Below are positions 20,547 to 33,451 of a stretch of DNA of 64,000 nucleotides, in pieces. Within the stretch, counting starts at the first letter, position 1, and each line of letters starts with the position of its first letter. This stretch comes from Siderastrea radians. Taxonomy: Eukaryota; Cnidaria; Anthozoa; Scleractinia; Rhizangiidae. The stretch spans positions 34,740,807-34,804,806 of the forward strand of contig OZ024896.1 in assembly GCA_964017195.1 (NCBI GenBank), in the 5' to 3' direction. The notes under the pieces were generated by a model, which did no database searches, was not told the origin of the DNA, and saw nothing but the letters and a program-made list of their open reading frames with translations. Made by a program: the position numbers and the translations under genes.

Positions 20547-22987
20547 GTTACGTCGCCGAAGGGGAGGTGGGAAGGCCGAAAATCCCTCCTGACTTACCGG
20601 CTTGCGTATCTCTTTCGAAATGCCTCGAATCTGGGCAAACAGGATAATTTAACAAGGAGACATAGCCCTTGGGGATTCAGCGCATTATTAAGCAACCACC
20701 TTCCAACAACAGGGTTATGTCATCCAAGCACTCCGGAATTCTGCGGCATAAATATAAATGAGAATAGTTTCTGGATTGTACCAGTTACGGTACCCTAATA
20801 TTTTCATTTTGTGGCTGAGTGCTAATTCCACAGAAAACAAACAAAACCGGGTGGGTTTATCTTAACCGGGTGGTACTTTCTATGGGGAGGAGGGAAGACA
20901 GTCCTTTTCCTGACGCAAAGTCAAGGAGTCACCATTTTTTCATTACGTTAATCATCTTTTGAAATTTACAATTAAGAAAACCATTATACACCTTTTATCC
21001 CCATATTTTCCCGTGTGTTAGCAGAGTATTATGGCTGGTGTTGTTGAACTGCGCATGCCAAAGCACGAAATCTGGGCTCGTGGGATAGTACAAAACAGTG
21101 AAAAGGGCGGGGTGTGGGGGGTGAGCTACTGCGTCTGAAATTCCCCCTTCCCGGCCCGGCTTATTTCTTCCTGCCTCGGTAGACCCGCTCCTCTCTCTTT
21201 GCAAAATATCGCGCAAGGTCGCTTTTTTCCTTTTTTCCCCACTCTCTGCCCTCTTTTTTTCCCGTCGAAAGCAAAGCATTCATGCAACTTTGCCCGATAA
21301 CAAACCTTCCACTGGGACGAGAAAAAAAAGTTGGCGGGAAAGGGTGGGAGGCTGGGAGGGGGGAGTCCAAGAGAGGACATGGGAAGTGGGGGATTTTTCC
21401 CACCCCTAACCCCTGTCCCCAGTCCCACGAAATTGCCAGACAAAAAGAGGTTTTCTCGATAATATCGACGGTCACAGCCGGGAAAGATTGAAGACTGGCT
21501 GCACCGGAATTCGCCGTGCGCTAAACTGACCTCTACAAAGGAAAACTAAATTTGCTTTTCTTTTTTGATATAAAAAATTATTGAAGTCTAGCTGCACTTA
21601 AATTTGAACAACAAAACATTCACCGGTAGTTTATTGTTGGATAAGGAAAGGGCTTTCTGGACAATACCTACGATCAAAACGAGAAAGGATCGAAGACGAG
21701 TTACGCTGACATTGGCACGAAAAGATTTTTCTGTTTTTCGAATCAAAAACTCTTCACTACATTTAGCGGAATTGTTATTAAGTTACCATAATTGTCGTAA
21801 ATATCACCACTTAAGGCAGAAGTATTTCCGATTAGGGCAATTATCGGCAATTACTTCCAAAAATGAACCAATTTGTTATTTTAAGGTAATCACTTTTGCA
21901 CATTTTATCTCGAGGCGTGTGGCCGAAAACAAATAAATCTGAGCGCTGTTTAATCAACTGCAAAAGAAGACACTACAACTTTCAAAACACTTATAGCTTT
22001 CTGTTAATAAAGTTTTGGGCAACAAAACGTTCGTCAACAGTTTGACACATCTTCATTTAATACCACGAGGTAATGTCAATGTGCTAAAGTGGTTAACTGG
22101 GCAAAGATTTTTTTTGGTTAAAAGGTATAATAATGCCCCATCATTTAAAAGATAAGATCACCGAAATTAGTTAGGGCTCAGCTGTTTTATTTTCTTTGTA
22201 AGCAAATAGTTGCATTTCACAAGCGAAGTGTTTTTTTTAGCATAAGTTGTCCACTTAACTAACTGAACGACTAGCAGAATGTCTTTCAAGAGCATCATCA
22301 CTTATAGGCAAGACAAACTGGTATCATAATCGTTTGTTTTAGATAATGATTTATATGACAAACAGTTTGAACTGTTTTATCTGTTAAGTAGTATGGTGTC
22401 AAAAACAGACTGCTCCCACATGCTACATACAGCATTTTTTAGTTACTTATGAAAAACTGCTTCCACGTTATCGAACAAAAACCCTCTCAGCAGACTGTCA
22501 CACCAGTCAGATTAAGGCTTTTACCTACCAACGAAATTGCCGAAAATTTAGCTGAATTTCACCAGCAAGGGAATAAACATCGGCCATCTTTCTCAATGTA
22601 CGTATTAATACTTACTACATACATAGGGACACAAGTTGTAAACTGCGAACACCATAGAACCATTAATTGGGAAAAACTGCACAAAAAAACAGATTGTCCA
22701 AGTGCAAAGAAAATGTGGCTTCCAGTTCTTTTCCAAAAATACCCATTTTCAATTCAAGAGAGTCACAAAACCAGTAATGTGAAGACTCTTCTGCACGGAA
22801 TTCACAAGTAGATGATATTCACAAAACTAACTGTTCTTGGAAGATAAAAGGCGGGTTCACAGCGAGCCGACAGGGCATTCTCGTCCCCAGAGCCGACTGG
22901 CCCTCTTAGCCGGCGGCGCCTTGGCACGAGGACCAGCCGACAGGGGTGCAGAAACTAGGTGACTTGGTGGAAGAGAAACGAACTTAT

Positions 22988-23350
22988 AGGGGCAGTATCA
23001 CGAGGATTTTGCTCGCGTTTGACCCCACTGAAAAGCCAATAGTCACATTAACATATATGAAAGCCTAAAAATATTGGTCATTTTCTTGTTCAGACACCAT
23101 ACTAATTCAGTGAAGCTATTACTAAGTGTCTTTGGCCACGGATAGCCAAGATGGAAGTGGATTACAACTTGAAAACGTCTGGCGAACGTTTTCAAATTCT
23201 GTGCTTGTATCTTGCAAAAATCATTGAAAACTTATTATGGTTTGCTCTCCTTGCAAAAATTCACTTGATATCTTCCTCTTGATGTTCCAGGAACATTTTG
23301 TGTGTGAGTGAAGGCATTCAATCTCAATTTCAGCGAAGGACACTGCCCCT
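22988..23350. mobile_element. TTAA-flanked MITE, unit A copy (one arm shortened)
   Basis: The left end is AGGGGCAGTATCACGAGG and the right end ACACTGCCCCT, flanked by TTAT and TTAA. The TTAA target suggests a piggyBac-like family. Relative to unit B (49706-50098), about 30 bp of the right arm has been lost. Confidence 0.65.
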
Positions 23351-24064
23351 TTAACTCTGATGATGACGCGCTCAGGGTCAGTCAATGTCAGTACAGTCCT
23401 TCTCAGGACTACGCTCACCCGGATGATCATACTTAAGCAACGTATGATATGGCTCCTGGGTCCAAACCATTTTCAGTGAAACGAATACGATGAAGCGGAC
23501 ACACGGAGGATAGCATCAACAAAGACCAGCGAAGGTGGCGATGGAGTGGGCTCCGACAGGCGAGAAAAGAAAGAGGGATCGACCCAGAATGTCATGGAGA
23601 AGGAGTATCTGATAGTGTCTGACCGGGAGAAACATCTGTTGGGAAGCCGGTGATGAACTGGCCTAGAGGTGAGACGAGTGGTAGACCGCCTGTAGCCCAA
23701 TCGCCCCACCACGGAACGGGAAATCACAGAACACTGGTTTATTTTTCGCGGAACTGTTATCCAGATACAACCAAAAAAGAAAAAAAATACAAATCGCCAA
23801 AGCCAATTGCCACTCGTTCTTCCTCTCAACAAGTAGGCTACTTTGCTCAGAAAGTCCAGACGCAGGATTGTTTGTTGTTGAAATCTTCCGCTTGGGCCAC
23901 TCCACTCCACTCCACTCTTCCGCTTGGGCCACTCCATATTAAGATAAATAACCTTCCTAGAACGCAATAAAGACAGATTTGCTGTTGAAGAAGCAAGCGA
24001 GTTCTTCTGTTAAAACACCCTGTCCGTGAAATTCCTTGAACCCGCCAATTTCTTCAGGAAGCTG

Positions 24065-24476
24065 TATGAATAATTTGGCCCCTTCCTACCTAAGTCAGTT
24101 ATTTACTAAGAGGTCACAGACTCACAGCTTTCTTACCAGGAATAGAGACAGCCTTCAACTGCCTAGATGCAGAACTGCTCTGGCGCAACAATCGTTTGTG
24201 TTCCGCGGAGTTACTATCTGGAATTCTCTTCCAGAAGAAACTGTAGTTCTATAGTTTCCTTCAAAAATCAGCTGAAATCCGAGCTCTTGAGCAAGTGGCT
24301 AAACGACTAGTTTAAACTCCTTGGAAACGGTTAATGGTACTTTATATTAAATTGTATTTATAGTATATTATTGTATTTTTTTTTTATCATGTAAATTATT
24401 AACATTTTAAAATCTTGTAAATTGAGTATGAAGATCCCTCTGGGGAACTCAATAAACTTTAAAAAAAAAAAAATCT
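24065..24476 (+). mobile_element. LINE 3' end with poly(A), unit A only
   Basis: Inserted into the sequence that reads AGGAAGCTGCCAAGC in unit B. It encodes a non-LTR reverse transcriptase C-terminus (VTIWNSLPEE) that is frameshifted soon after, then a 3' UTR with AATAAA and an A-run at 24462-24474. Severely 5'-truncated. Confidence 0.75.
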
Positions 24477-24878
24477 GCCAAGCGATGAATGATGATGTCC
24501 AACTTCGGCGTGTTCAGTTAGTGACTGCTCGTGCAGTTCAGTTGCTGATTGAAGGATAAGAACCGGGCGTTTTTCGGGTTTTTACAAGGATTTTTAACAA
24601 GAAGACAGGGCTCGTCCTCTCGATTGTTTTACTTACAAGTCTTCAGAGACGTTGCCGTGTTATCTTCGTTTATCTTTCATGGATTTTTTGCTTGCTTCCC
24701 TTCTCCTTTTGTTAATGGGATTTCGGGGATCAAATATTTCAAATGTATCCTCGTCTTCAATGAATGCATCCCTAGCTCGTCTGTCTTGAGTTTCACATGT
24801 CAGAGAATGAAACAACCTGGAATAAAGAATTCAGAGTTACTCGGGCAATACGGGTCTAACTTTTAAGTATGTGGACGA

Positions 24879-25290
24879 GTGTGACCATTCAAATGACAGC
24901 TACCGAGAAATACTTTTCTGTGGCACTGTTTATTAATATGCTATACAAGGTGGTTGAGTGGTTTTAACTTTTGAGTCTGGGGATGAAATCCTGAAGTGTG
25001 ACCATTCAAATGAAAGCTACTGAGCAGTGCTGACCTGTGGTATTATTTATAATGCTGAGCAAGGTGGTACCAAACGTTTGACTCTCTGGATGAAATCCTA
25101 AAGTGTGACCATTCAAATGAAAGCTACTGAGCAGTACTGTCCTGTGATTCTGTTTATTATGCTGTACAAAGTGATTCTAACTTTTGAGTCTGTGGATGGG
25201 ATCTTCAAGTGTGATGAATGAAATGCTAGCTCCTGAGCATCGATTATCTAAGGTGCTTTACAAGGTGGTACTGGCCTAGACCTCTGTGGA
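24879..25290. repeat. Minisatellite, ~106-117-bp unit, four copies, in CWC27 copy 2 intron
   Basis: Units starting GTGTGACCATTCAAATGA recur at about 24879, 24996, 25103 and 25209 (the last diverged), with inner GCTACTGAGCAGTACTG and a TTTATTATGCTGTACAA-like part. It lies between exons f and g. Unit B has five copies. Confidence 0.75.
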
Positions 25291-26159
25291 TGCACTTTTC
25301 GGATATAAGGTGTTTAGAACCCACTCGGCGCTCGTTCGTTGTTGATCACCTCATATCAAACGCGCGCTCGTGTAATAACTGTTACTTACTGCATTATACA
25401 CACACTGTTTAATAGCCTGTTCAAACGCTCATTTTCTGGAGTGAAAAGGAAAGGCTGCGCGGGTAGAAAAAGTAATGTGAGCGCTGCTGCCTTCAAGTGG
25501 TAGGTGCGAAAGAGTAAAGAGCACTCTCTCCGTTCACAATGCCCTTTCCTAGCGTGCCATCTTTCCACATAATATAATTGCCCGCCGAACAAGCTATCTT
25601 TTACTGTCCGTAGATCGTAATACACGCACCTTACTGCCTCGCCTATATATGGCCGCAGAATACTAGCTTACGTTTCTGGTGGGATTGTTGGCGTAAAGAC
25701 GAAGTTTGAGTGGCGGAGAAGCGAGAACGAGCGGCGAACCCACGAGGGGAATGGGGAGGAGGTGCGAAGGAAAAGGTTTGGCGGCGGGTTTCCCTTCGTG
25801 CGCGGACAAAGCAGGCTACAGAATGAAGCAGTGTCTCTTACCATCCCGTGTCATCTCCCTCTTCGTTTTCATTTCCGTTCTTGTTATCTTCTTCCTTTTC
25901 TTCTTCTTCTGGGGACTGTACAAGCTTGGCTTGAAATTCCGCCAAAAGCGCTAAGTTCTACGTGGAAAAGAAGGCAATGATGAGAAAGAAAAAGGCACAG
26001 TTAAGGAACATCGGACAGTGATGAAAGACCATAAATTTACAAGAGTAATATTGGTTGAGCCTCGTTTCCAAACTGTGTGCTATATTTGGGAAAAGGAGCC
26101 CATTTATCTCATTAATGGTACCACAATTTGGGACTAGATAGTACCTGGTGTAAATTGCA

Positions 26160-26640
26160 GTTATTCTTCAAATCCAGTGTCAAACCTTTTCTGAAGCGTG
26201 GTTTGAACCAACTCTTTAAATAAGGCCTTTTCAGAAAATAGCTCCTTGACTATAAAGCGCGGGCAAAACGAGAACACTGAACAATTTGGGTTCTCACTTA
26301 TTGTTATGAAAATCTGAGCAGGATAAAGCTCCTTGAAAGCGCTTAAGAGACGGAGAGAGCATAGAGTGGTTGCTGTTGTTGCTGTAGCTCGAATGCCGGC
26401 TGACAGTGTGCATGACAAAACAACACTGCGTCACAGGTTCAGGGGCGCGTTGTGTGCCAGTGCACGCGGTACTTAAGAGCAGGGAAAGGATATTAAGACG
26501 TATGGTTGAAGAGCATTTTCATATATTGCACCAGTGTTATGGAACTCTCTTCCAGAGGACATGAGGAGCTGCAAGTCGTTGACTACTTTTAAAACTAAGC
26601 TGAAGACCTTTCTTTTTAAGCGTCTTTTTAATTGACACTG
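26160..26640 (+). mobile_element. LINE remnant (L2-like) with expanded microsatellite, unit A
   Basis: A decayed non-LTR retrotransposon end. The B copy (52590-53230) keeps VLWNSLPEDMRSCKSLTTF and a 3' hairpin typical of L2-like elements. In unit A the 3' UTR was lost and replaced by a long (TTC)n run. Confidence 0.6.
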
Positions 26641-26713
26641 TATTATATAATTATTTTGTTGTTTTATTGTAAATATTGTCAATATTATTATTGATACTTT
26701 GTAGCTTAAGACC

Positions 26714-26789
26714 TTTCTTCTTCTTCTTCTTCTTCTTCTTCTTCTTCTTCTTCTTCTTCTTCTTCTTCTTCTTCTTCTTCTGACTATCA

Positions 26790-26820
<31 letters not shown>

Positions 26821-26832
26821 TATTATTATTGC
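26714..26832. repeat. (TTC)n then (ATT)n microsatellites
   Basis: About 66 bp of TTC repeats followed by about 45 bp of ATT repeats at the LINE 3' end. Unit B has only (ATT)n at 53227-53315. Polyarginine and polylysine frames here are artefacts. Confidence 0.9.
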
Positions 26833-27809
26833 ATGACAACACAAATAACTGCGGCTTTTAACCCTTTAACCCCCAATAATGATCAGCATCAAATTTCTCC
26901 TAATCAAATTGGTGTATTATAACATGTACAGGACACGAGAATCAAGGAATTGATCACCAACGGCGAACTGTCTTGATGTTTAAACAAGTTCTCCTGACTA
27001 GCACTGAACAAAATGTATGGAGACCAGTAAGGAGAATTTGTATAATGAAGTTGGGGCTTTAAGGGGGTAATACTGAAAGAGAAATATTACCTGTTCATCT
27101 CTTCCTTCACCTTTTCTCTTCTGAGCCGCTTTCTTCTTCTCGAGATAAGATATTTGTTCAGCGTGAAACGCAGTCAAGACATCTGATTCTTTTGACTCTG
27201 ATAAAACACAATAAACAGAACAAAAAAACCCAACAACAAATAGAAAGAATTGGTTAAAGTGCAGAGAAGAAAATGATCTCAATTTGTCAACTTCAAGTTT
27301 AATTTTTCATTTTTTATGGAAATGAATCTTCATCGTCTAACAAAATTAGTTATCACCACTATTAGGAAAAACAAATGCTTGTCAAAACTCTCAAAAAGAG
27401 TTGATTCAGCCGTCTTCAAACATCACTTATTTGTGTTTTTAAAAGTAGGCTCCTTTTTTTCAGGGACAGCATTAAAACAATTCATTCTGGACTTCTCTTC
27501 GTCTCACTATATTTCGACACCTGCCCGTACGCATTTTTAAACTGACAATCCCTTAGCTCCGTCATCGGGGTATGCGGTTAATGGCGATACTTTTATTTGT
27601 GAAGCGAAACGAGAAATTTGCAGTTCAAAAGACAGTTTCAAATACTGCTGCAATAGGGCAATGGGAGCAAAAATTCGGACTCATGTAAATTCAACAAATT
27701 ACTTTTTCTGGCAAGAAAAGAAAGATGAAACAATGTATACGCCTTGACAGTTCAGTTCAGCCAATAAAAAAGAAAAAAAGAAGGATAGCGAAAAGAAAAA
27801 AGAGGAACC

Positions 27810-27880
27810 TGCACTGGCCGGGAATCGAACCCGGGCCTCCCGCGTGGCAGGCGAGAATTCTACCACTGAACCACCAGTGC
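27810..27880 (-). tRNA. tRNA-Gly (anticodon GCC), unit A
   Basis: A 71-nt minus-strand gene: acceptor GCACTGG pairs with CCAGTGC, A box TGGTTCAGTGG, anticodon loop CTGCCAC (GCC), B box GGTTCGATTCC, discriminator A. A T-run lies just downstream as pol III terminator. It sits in the CWC27 copy 2 intron between exons d and e. Identical in unit B. Confidence 0.97.
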
Positions 27881-30228
27881 AACCTGCCGAAATGTGTAAA
27901 AACCAAAGTAATCATTTCAGAGCTGACTCGCACTACATTTCAAAATTGAAGTTCAAAGTTTCAAAGAAGACCTTCACTTTTTTCCTGGTTTCAATTTTTC
28001 GCATTCTTAAGAGAGAAGAAGAAGTTAAAAAGCTGATGATTCGGGCGTTATCGGCCACGTCAACGTTGAAAACAGAAAATGAATGAAATTACATTCCTGT
28101 GGACGGGAACGTTTTGAATTTCTTTTTACTTCAACGGATGAACCGAAAAATGTATACGAGTTGACAGGGCTTTAGATAAATCATTGAAAAGCAATCGCCA
28201 AACGACAGCGTTTTAACAAACACCTGGCCATTGCTTTTGAATGGTTTTGTCTTAAAATAAGACTTGCAGTTACTACTCTCAAATTTTAAAATGCTACAGA
28301 TGGGTTATACTAGCAGAGGGGGCCAAAGAACTGATTGACAAGAAGTGTAAGGGATTCTATTAGCGCAGGAAAAGAAAAAACGAAGCGGAAGCAGATCCTT
28401 TGTTGAATAACCACAGGTTACTAACTAATAAAACTTCTCATGAACAGGGAGCCCTGGCTATAACGGAGGCGCAAGGCAATGCAATTTTACACAGTAACTG
28501 AATTGTCATCGTATCAACATTAGAACAAAACAAAACAAAAAAAAAAAGAAACAACAGATGGGTAAATAAAAAGAGCCTGAACAAATAAACGATTGAATTG
28601 AAAAAGAAAAGGAATTTGAAAGCTCGCAAGCCGGCAAAATACAACGAGGTAATCTCAGGTTTGCTGTCTAAAAACTAGGTTGGAAAAATTCCTTTTTAAG
28701 ACCAAAAGTGAAACAGACCCAATCGTACAGCTTCAAATTTTTTGGTTATTCTGCTTGTGAGATTGGCGAATTTCTTCACGGTGAACATAAAATAGATCCC
28801 GTGAAAATTTACTAGACGCACAAATATACTCCTTATTTGAAACTGCCACGTGAATATAGCCTTAGAACCACAAGGGGTCACCAAAATTTGGCCGGAGGTT
28901 GTTTTGGTAAGAAAATCACTGCATGCGCTTTTGCTTGAGACAAAATCATGATAAAGGAGTGGACGTAGCGGGGAGGGGAAAGGAGGAGTGTCCAATTTAC
29001 TTAACGCGTTTAAATATCACAAATGACACACTGAATCAATCAGAACTCGAAAATACGTGTAATTACCGCCAAGCGCGGATAAACGCGCGCGCGAAAGTCA
29101 TGATTGGTTTTGGTTTCTTATCTGATTGGTTGAGAAAGTAGCGCGAGTAATTTTAACCAATCACAGAGCGAAGTAAAGCAGAACCAAAGAGAACGCGAAT
29201 TACTTTCGGCAAAATTGAAAACTACTCTTTCCTCCTCTGTTCTGATATTTATAAACAAATAAATAAATAAATGAATGAATCTCTTTACTTACGTGTCAAC
29301 GTTATTCAGCTCAGCATGCTAATTGGGGACACCTCAAGATCGAATTGGAATTTGGATGTATTGGTTTTTGAGAAGAGGGGAAAATTGGAGTACACGGAGA
29401 AAAACCTCACGGAGCAAGGACGAGAACCAACAACAAACTCAACCCACATATGATGCCAGGACCGGCGTCGACTGAACCAACCTCTTTAATACGCGTCCAT
29501 ATTTTTATAAGTCCTTGGTGCCTTGGTGGCCAGACTTAATAGGTTTCACTGTACTAAAATACCAATTTTTCCGAGTTCTTTTCTAACAGAACATCAACAA
29601 CATCGAACACTCCGGTTGTCCCTAGATCTTGGGCTTTCTGTTAATTCAGTCGAAGCCGTCCTTTACTGTTAATGAACACAAGCTCTTCTACTTTCCTCTC
29701 ATCCTGATCTAATCCTTAATATGCACCAACTCATTCTCGACCCCAGAGCTCTTCCCTTTTACGCGTGTGAAGTCAGAAGCGTAAGCACTGGGGTCGAGAA
29801 TGGCACCAACTGTAACTTAGCCCGGGCCGGACTAAGCGAGGAACGTTTCTTGCCTGCTTTTAGTTTATGTGTGCATTTTTTATTCTTGACTAGTGTTTTC
29901 TGTAACTTGGATACGCAGTTAAGTAATTGGCGTATTCTGTTGCGGTGTCCCCACCTGTACTTAAATACTTATTGTCAATTATTATGCTATCTATTAATTT
30001 TTTTCTCTAACAAAATAAATAAAAATAAGTATATCCCACTGAAAGGAATTCCCACTCCCTTCTCAGCTGGGGGGGGGGGAGGGGAGGGACAGAAAGATAC
30101 ATGCGAGCTTGATGGCCCTTTTAGCCGGGATTTGAAGGAAAATAACTCTCACTGATCATCATGAAAACATGAACTCACTCACCCACTGACTTCAAACTAA
30201 TTTAAAAGTTTAGAGAACTGAATCCTAC
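27881..30228. other. CWC27 copy 2 intron between exons d and the tRNA gene, no gene seen
   Basis: Shared with unit B. It includes poly-purine tracts and short stretches rich in CG near 29060-29100. A G-run lies at about 30069-30078. No coding exon or transposon end is recognised. Confidence 0.4.
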
Positions 30229-30497
30229 CTGAGTCTTTTTTTTCTTCCTCGTCCTTCTTCTTTCTTTTTGATTCAATCATCTCTCGCTTTAGACATTTAT
30301 ATTCGGCTTCGTGTTTGCTAAAGGATAAAAGTTACCCTGTAGTTGGTTTGAATTTTTCCGGTATGAGCGTACTAGTTTATTCTATCACTAACTTCTAAAG
30401 ATTCTTTCCCCCTTCTCCTTCCTGGTAATAAAAAAGTGAAGACTGAAAAACGAACAGCTTGAGCAAGTCTGACTAGGGAATGATCAGCTGACGCACA

Positions 30498-30600
30498 GAC
30501 TGACTGACTGACTGACTGACTGACTGACTGACTGGCTGACTGAACGACTGACTGACTGACTGACCGACTGACTGGCTGACTGACTGACCAACTGTCTGTC
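30498..30600. repeat. (GACT)n tetranucleotide microsatellite
   Basis: Roughly 100 bp of CTGA/GACT repeats with a few interruptions, in the intron between exons c and d. The unit B copy (56966-57022) is shorter. Confidence 0.9.
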
Positions 30601-30945
30601 TCTCCCTCTGAATGAGTGATGACTGGAGAAAAATGAAGATCGGCGAATGAACAACCTGTGCTAGACTTAGGGTTACACTGACTAGGGTACGAATGACCGA
30701 AAGACTGACTAACCCCTGACTAATTGAGAAAAAACGTTTATTGAACAATTACACACTGATCAACAAAATACCGGGTCTCGCGATACCTTTTTATGCCTTT
30801 GTTGTTGTACCAACCTTTTTCCAGATATATCCTTTGCTGTTTTTTCATCATCATCACCTTTTTCATTGTCTTCTGTTTTTCTTTTCTTCAATTTACTTCG
30901 CACTTGATCCCGTATCTTTGAGTCTGAATCTTTATCTTCAACACT

Positions 30946-32093
30946 CTATAAACCCAGACAAATACAACGTCTTAAAACCCAGATACCACGCAGCTCTTTT
31001 TAAACAACCTCTAATTTCATTGGACCTTGGTATCACGCAGCTCTATTATTTTCTGGGTCCATTGTCTTGTTGTTTGTTCTATTGTTTTCCCAGCCAATCA
31101 GAGAAGACCTTGAAAGACCTGCGTACCGCCCCTTAAAAACTTCTGACTTCTTTAAATATTTCACTGTCAATTTTGGATGCATATCGAATCCCCAGGCCTG
31201 AATGAGCAATAATTGTGGCTTACCCTCCTCCCCCCCTGACCCCTCGCGAGGACCAAGGAAGTGGCTACACACTTACTTAGGTGTTTTTGAAAGAGGTCCT
31301 TTAACCCTTTCAGCCCCAAGAGTGACAAGCATCTAATTTCTCCTTACAGTATCACTAGTTGATCAAATATATGGGTCATGAGAATAAAGCAAATGATCAC
31401 CAGACATGAAATGTGTCGATGTTTAATCAAATTCTCTCAACTAGTAACATAAGAAATATATGGAGAACAGTGAGGAGAATATGCCTGTGGACATTGGGAC
31501 TTAAAGGGTTAACCCTTTGCAGGGGGAGTGTACTATGGCATTTAAAAGCTAGGCTTAGTCTGACTAGTACTCTTTACTTGATACTAACCTTCCCATATTA
31601 CAGAAAAGAAAATTAATGATAAACAGTTCACAGTTATTAGTTATCATTTTTCCCTTGAATATGGATTTTGGGGTTTTGGGCCTTAAAAAAGGATAACAAT
31701 TTTCGATTTTCTATCCTTGAATAGGGTCAGGGTTTAAGAACCTTTGTGAAACACACCTATTCTAAATTGAAGGGAGTACCCGAACACCCCCTCCATAAAC
31801 GTCTTTAGCCCCAATAGTGATAAGCATCTAATTTTTTTCCTTATCATATCATGGCTTGACCAAACATACAGGTCATGAGAATACAGGCGGAAAAAAAGAT
31901 GAAATGTTTAATGTTTAAGCAAATTCTCCCCACAAGAAACAAACCAAATATATGGAGAACTATGAGGACAAGATGAGTGTTAATATTGGGGTTTTAAGGG
32001 TTACGGTGTGCACGTCATGTCCTGAGATTGAACTGTATCTTGTAAAGTTGGACACTCTCTCCCCTCCACTCCCCTCCCTTCCCCCATAAGTAC
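30946..32093. other. CWC27 copy 2 intron between exons b and c; boundary region of units A and B
   Basis: No gene. From about 31870 the sequence repeats that at position 1, which sets the ~31.87-kb spacing of units A and B here. Confidence 0.6.
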
Positions 32094-33356
32094 CTCTTAC
32101 GCACTGTCATCATCTGAGTCAGCTGGCTCGGATTGGTTCCTCTTCTCCTGAAAAAGAACATTAATTTTTTTTTAACACCTTAATCTGCAAAGTCTTTCTA
32201 GAGGCCAGTAAAATCAACTCCTTTTGCCAGAAATCAGTATAATTTATATAGTTTGAACAACTACACTTGAAAAAGCTCACAAAATGAGAATTGAGGTAAG
32301 AAAATTTTCAGAGCTTTCATTGTGGGTCAGCTAGTCTCAATTTCTCAATTAAATTGGCATGTTCACTGCAGTTCATGTTCTATCAGATATGGTAGTATAG
32401 TTATTAAGGTGAGCAATAGGACCCATCTTTAATTTAGGGACGGTGTGCTCACCCTTTCTCACCACATACTAAATCCAGGAACATGGAAAAAATCCTGGAA
32501 CACCTTAAAAAATACCAGCTACTTGCTAACAGCAAACTGCCATGTTCTCTGCTGACCCTGGTACTGCACAACCCTTTTACCAATGAAAGCCAATACAAAT
32601 GACACCCAGGGAAAGGAGGCAGGCAATACTCTTCCTGACTGGGAAACAAGGCCATGAAGTGTGAGGGAGAGTGGGCGGGGGGGGGGGGGGGAGGGATTGT
32701 TATATTAGATGAACCATTTTGAAAGAGAGTATACAGTTATATCTTGATGTTTTGGTCTGAGATGAGGTGAGGGTTATTGCTCCTTTGTCTGAAAAAGGAT
32801 AGCGATTTTGAGGTTAAATTAGGGTTTCCAGTTCTAGGGGGCACAAGTACCCCTAAAAGAATTAATTCCAAGGTGTACCCCTCCCAACACCAAAGGTGCA
32901 TACATTAGTTGCTAGAGTGGCCAGAGAAAATGATGAAGGTGATTGAGATGCTTAATAAGTTGTAAGAAGGAAAAATAAAAATCAAATGTTTTTATGGCAC
33001 ATTTTAAAACCGCCCATTTACTTTTCAAAACACCCAGCATGTTAGCCATGCACTTACTTTTATCACTTCTACCTGCACCCCCGTCCTAACCCTTTGGCAC
33101 TTAAAACCCAGCCCCTGCAGTAATGTAGGGACAAGGAACATTACCATCCCCCCCCCCCCCCCACCGCCCTTCCCACTCCTGAATAGGCTGCTAGTCCATT
33201 GCAGGGATCAGTACCCCACGCATAAATTTAATGAGTGAAATATAAACAAATATCATAATTTATGTGAACTACAGATCAAAACTTTAACACATGGAATATC
33301 CTCACAGTTATGTGCGCAACCTGTTAGCAGTTGCAAAAAGAAAGCCTGAAAAAGAT

Positions 33357-33429
33357 CAGTCTGAATGGGTTTGAACCCATGAACCCTGCAATTACTGGTG
33401 CAGCGCTCTACCAACTGAACTATCAAGCC
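33357..33429 (-). repeat. tRNA-derived repeat, unit B
   Basis: Near-identical to 1413-1485, with a better B-box side (GGGTTCAAACCC). Same irregular anticodon arm. Confidence 0.5.
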
Positions 33430-33451
33430 AACTAAGAGACAGCTCCCAGAT

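Larger units (their letters stand above)
19450..24659. other. Region between CWC27 copy 1 and the end of copy 2
   Basis: This 5.2-kb stretch must contain the tandem-duplication joint, since the 3' end of one CWC27 copy lies at its right and the first visible exon of the next at its left. It holds a degenerate tRNA-like segment (about 19700-19770), two LINE pieces, a TTAA MITE and no recognisable cyclophilin exon. A possible plus-strand exon (22443-22597, acceptor tttttag, donor GTACGT) is kept in unit B but is unconfirmed. Confidence 0.4.

Noticed and set aside
24549..24866. A 105-codon plus-strand frame conserved in both units
   Set aside because: It lies opposite CWC27 exon g; conservation comes from the minus-strand exon with DTFEIFDPRNP.
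26473..26844. Frames with long Arg, Lys or Asn runs
   Set aside because: Translations of (TTC)n and (ATT)n microsatellites.
30498..30600. Possible CRISPR-like or regulatory array
   Set aside because: It is a simple (GACT)n microsatellite with no spacers.
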